A stretch of DNA of 6,096 nucleotides from Natrinema soli (GTDB lineage: Archaea; Halobacteriota; Halobacteria; Halobacteriales; Natrialbaceae), in assembly GCF_028618695.1 (NCBI RefSeq), contig NZ_JAQIVI010000061.1:1-6096 (forward strand), given 5' to 3'. Each line of letters starts with the position of its first letter. Position 1 is the first letter of the stretch. A model generated the notes under the pieces. The model saw nothing but the letters and a program-made list of their open reading frames with translations, was not told the origin of the DNA and did not search any database. Position numbers and translations under genes: made by a program. Below are positions 5,140 to 6,096 of the stretch, piece after piece.

Positions 5140-6096
5140 ATGAGCGGTGAAACGGCGGAGGCTCCGGTACTGATAGCCGGTGCCGGCCCGGTTGGCATGA
5201 CGGCAGCACTGGCACTGAACGCCCGCGGAGTGGAGACCACCGTCCTCGAGGCCGAACCCGAGGACCGGGACCGGTCGGGGAGTCGCGCCATCTACGTCCA
5301 CGGATCGACACTGCGCACGCTCGAGCGACTCCACCCGGGACTGGGGACCGACCTCGTCGACGAGGGGCTCATCTGGCCGACGCGACGCACCCTCTACCGG
5401 GGGAAGGAGGTCTTCAACCGGACGTACGACTCGCCCGGCGGCAGGGGGGACATCCCTCATTTCACGAGCGTTCCCCAGGTCGTCACGGAGCAGTACATGC
5501 TCGAGGCGCTCGACGAGGCCGGGATCGAGGTCCACTGGGAGTCGGCGGTCGAAACCGTCGACTCCTCGACTGAGGGCGTCCGCCTCGAGACAGCGGACGG
5601 CCGCGAGTGGACGTGCGAGTACCTCGTCGGCGCCGACGGCGGCGGGTCGACCGTCCGCAGCGAGATCGGCGTCGACTTCGAGGGCGACCAGTCGGCCAAC
5701 TACTTCATCATCGCGGACGTCGAGGACGAGGAAATCGACGACGAACACCCCGGCCTCGAGCGGATGTTCCACTACGACGCGCCCGAGGCAGACGGGCGAA
5801 ACGTGCTGCTCGTCCCGTTCACCGGTGGCTGGCGCCTCGACATCCAGTGTTACGAGGACGACGATCCCGAAGAACTCATCGGCGACGAGCGGATGCGCGA
5901 GTTCGTCCGCGACGTCATGGGCGAGCGATACGAGGACAACGTGACGTGGGCGTCGTCCTACCGGTTCCTTCAGGTGAAGGCGGACTCGTTCGTCGACGAA
6001 CACCGCCGCGTCCTGCTGGCTGGCGAGGCGGCCCACCTGCTCGCACCGTTCGGCGCCCGCGGCATGAACTCCGGCATCGCCGACGCCGACGAGGCC
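5140..6096 (+). CDS. FAD-dependent aromatic-ring monooxygenase (PheA/TfdB/MhpA-type), N-terminal part (cut by window edge)
   Basis: These first 319 residues belong to the FAD_binding_3 group of flavoprotein hydroxylases, which insert one oxygen atom into phenolic or other aromatic substrates using NAD(P)H and O2. The N-terminal Rossmann motif GAGPVG (14-19) is followed by Glu37 for the adenosine ribose. SRAI (48-51) and PQVVTEQ (112-118) match conserved FAD-contact segments. GADGGGSTVR carries the DG motif (Asp166-Gly167). RVLLAGEAAHLLAPFGARGMNSGIADADEA at the cut end is the GD motif region, but it reads GEAAH with Glu296 where most family members have Asp. The C-terminal domain is missing. 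The start at 5140 is favoured by the TATA-like box and because the fold begins soon after; ATG 5113 would add nine residues (starting MRTYC). There is no Shine-Dalgarno. The gene is divergent from the LivF-type gene. The substrate cannot be named; relatives include phenol, 3-(3-hydroxyphenyl)propionate and dichlorophenol hydroxylases. Confidence 0.92.
   Translation, partial: MSGETAEAPVLIAGAGPVGMTAALALNARGVETTVLEAEPEDRDRSGSRAIYVHGSTLRTLERLHPGLGTDLVDEGLIWPTRRTLYRGKEVFNRTYDSPGGRGDIPHFTSVPQVVTEQYMLEALDEAGIEVHWESAVETVDSSTEGVRLETADGREWTCEYLVGADGGGSTVRSEIGVDFEGDQSANYFIIADVEDEEIDDEHPGLERMFHYDAPEADGRNVLLVPFTGGWRLDIQCYEDDDPEELIGDERMREFVRDVMGERYEDNVTWASSYRFLQVKADSFVDEHRRVLLAGEAAHLLAPFGARGMNSGIADADEA

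Noticed and set aside
4932..5291. An upstream in-frame extension of the LivF-type protein by about 120 residues
   Set aside because: The extension overlaps the divergent promoter region and the start of the monooxygenase, matches nothing in ABC ATPases, and the conserved domain begins right at the ATG at 4931.
4282..6036. A 584-codon open frame on the minus strand antisense to the monooxygenase and reaching into livF
   Set aside because: It is Arg/Asp/Val-rich with no recognisable domain and lies opposite a protein with clear FAD motifs. Long antisense frames are expected in high-GC haloarchaeal genes because of codon bias.

Overview
The window looks like chromosomal or megaplasmid DNA from a haloarchaeon (class Halobacteria). 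The sequence is GC-rich with strong G/C preference at third codon positions. Proteins are rich in Asp/Glu, and the exported protein is a twin-arginine lipoprotein (SRRSYLK followed by a LAGC lipobox). Most genes that start transcripts lack a Shine-Dalgarno sequence and have a TATA-like box about 25-35 bp upstream of the start codon, as expected for leaderless or nearly leaderless archaeal mRNAs. Genus cannot be told from this window.

Layout from left to right. (1) The N-terminal 208 codons of an aldehyde dehydrogenase on the minus strand, cut by the left edge. (2) A divergent intergenic region (625-893) with promoter-like elements facing both ways and a 16-bp near-perfect palindrome just upstream of the dehydrogenase TATA-like box. 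(3) A plus-strand operon: a Tat lipoprotein substrate-binding protein (894-2132), a LivH-type permease (2166-3047) and a LivM-type permease (3047-4090). The two permease genes overlap by one base, with a strong Shine-Dalgarno sequence before the second. (4) A convergent gap (4091-4226) with a candidate hairpin and a T-tract. (5) A LivF-type ATPase on the minus strand (4227-4931) with its own promoter. (6) A second divergent region (4932-5139) with two inverted repeats. (7) The first 319 codons of a FAD-dependent aromatic-ring monooxygenase on the plus strand, cut by the right edge.

Together these form most of a branched-chain amino-acid-type (HAAT) ABC importer flanked by two oxidative catabolic enzymes. 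The neighbourhood suggests that the importer brings in an organic compound, plausibly an aromatic acid or a related aldehyde-yielding substrate rather than leucine or valine, for which the monooxygenase and dehydrogenase are catabolic enzymes. That substrate assignment is inference from gene context. The second ATPase usual in this transporter class (LivG) is not in the window, and LivF is separated from the permease operon and transcribed toward it.

I see no mobile element, CRISPR array, tRNA, rRNA or clearly novel system. The points most worth a second look are the split, apparently LivG-less transporter, the Asp-to-Glu change in the monooxygenase GD motif, and the inverted repeats next to the promoters of the two catabolic genes.
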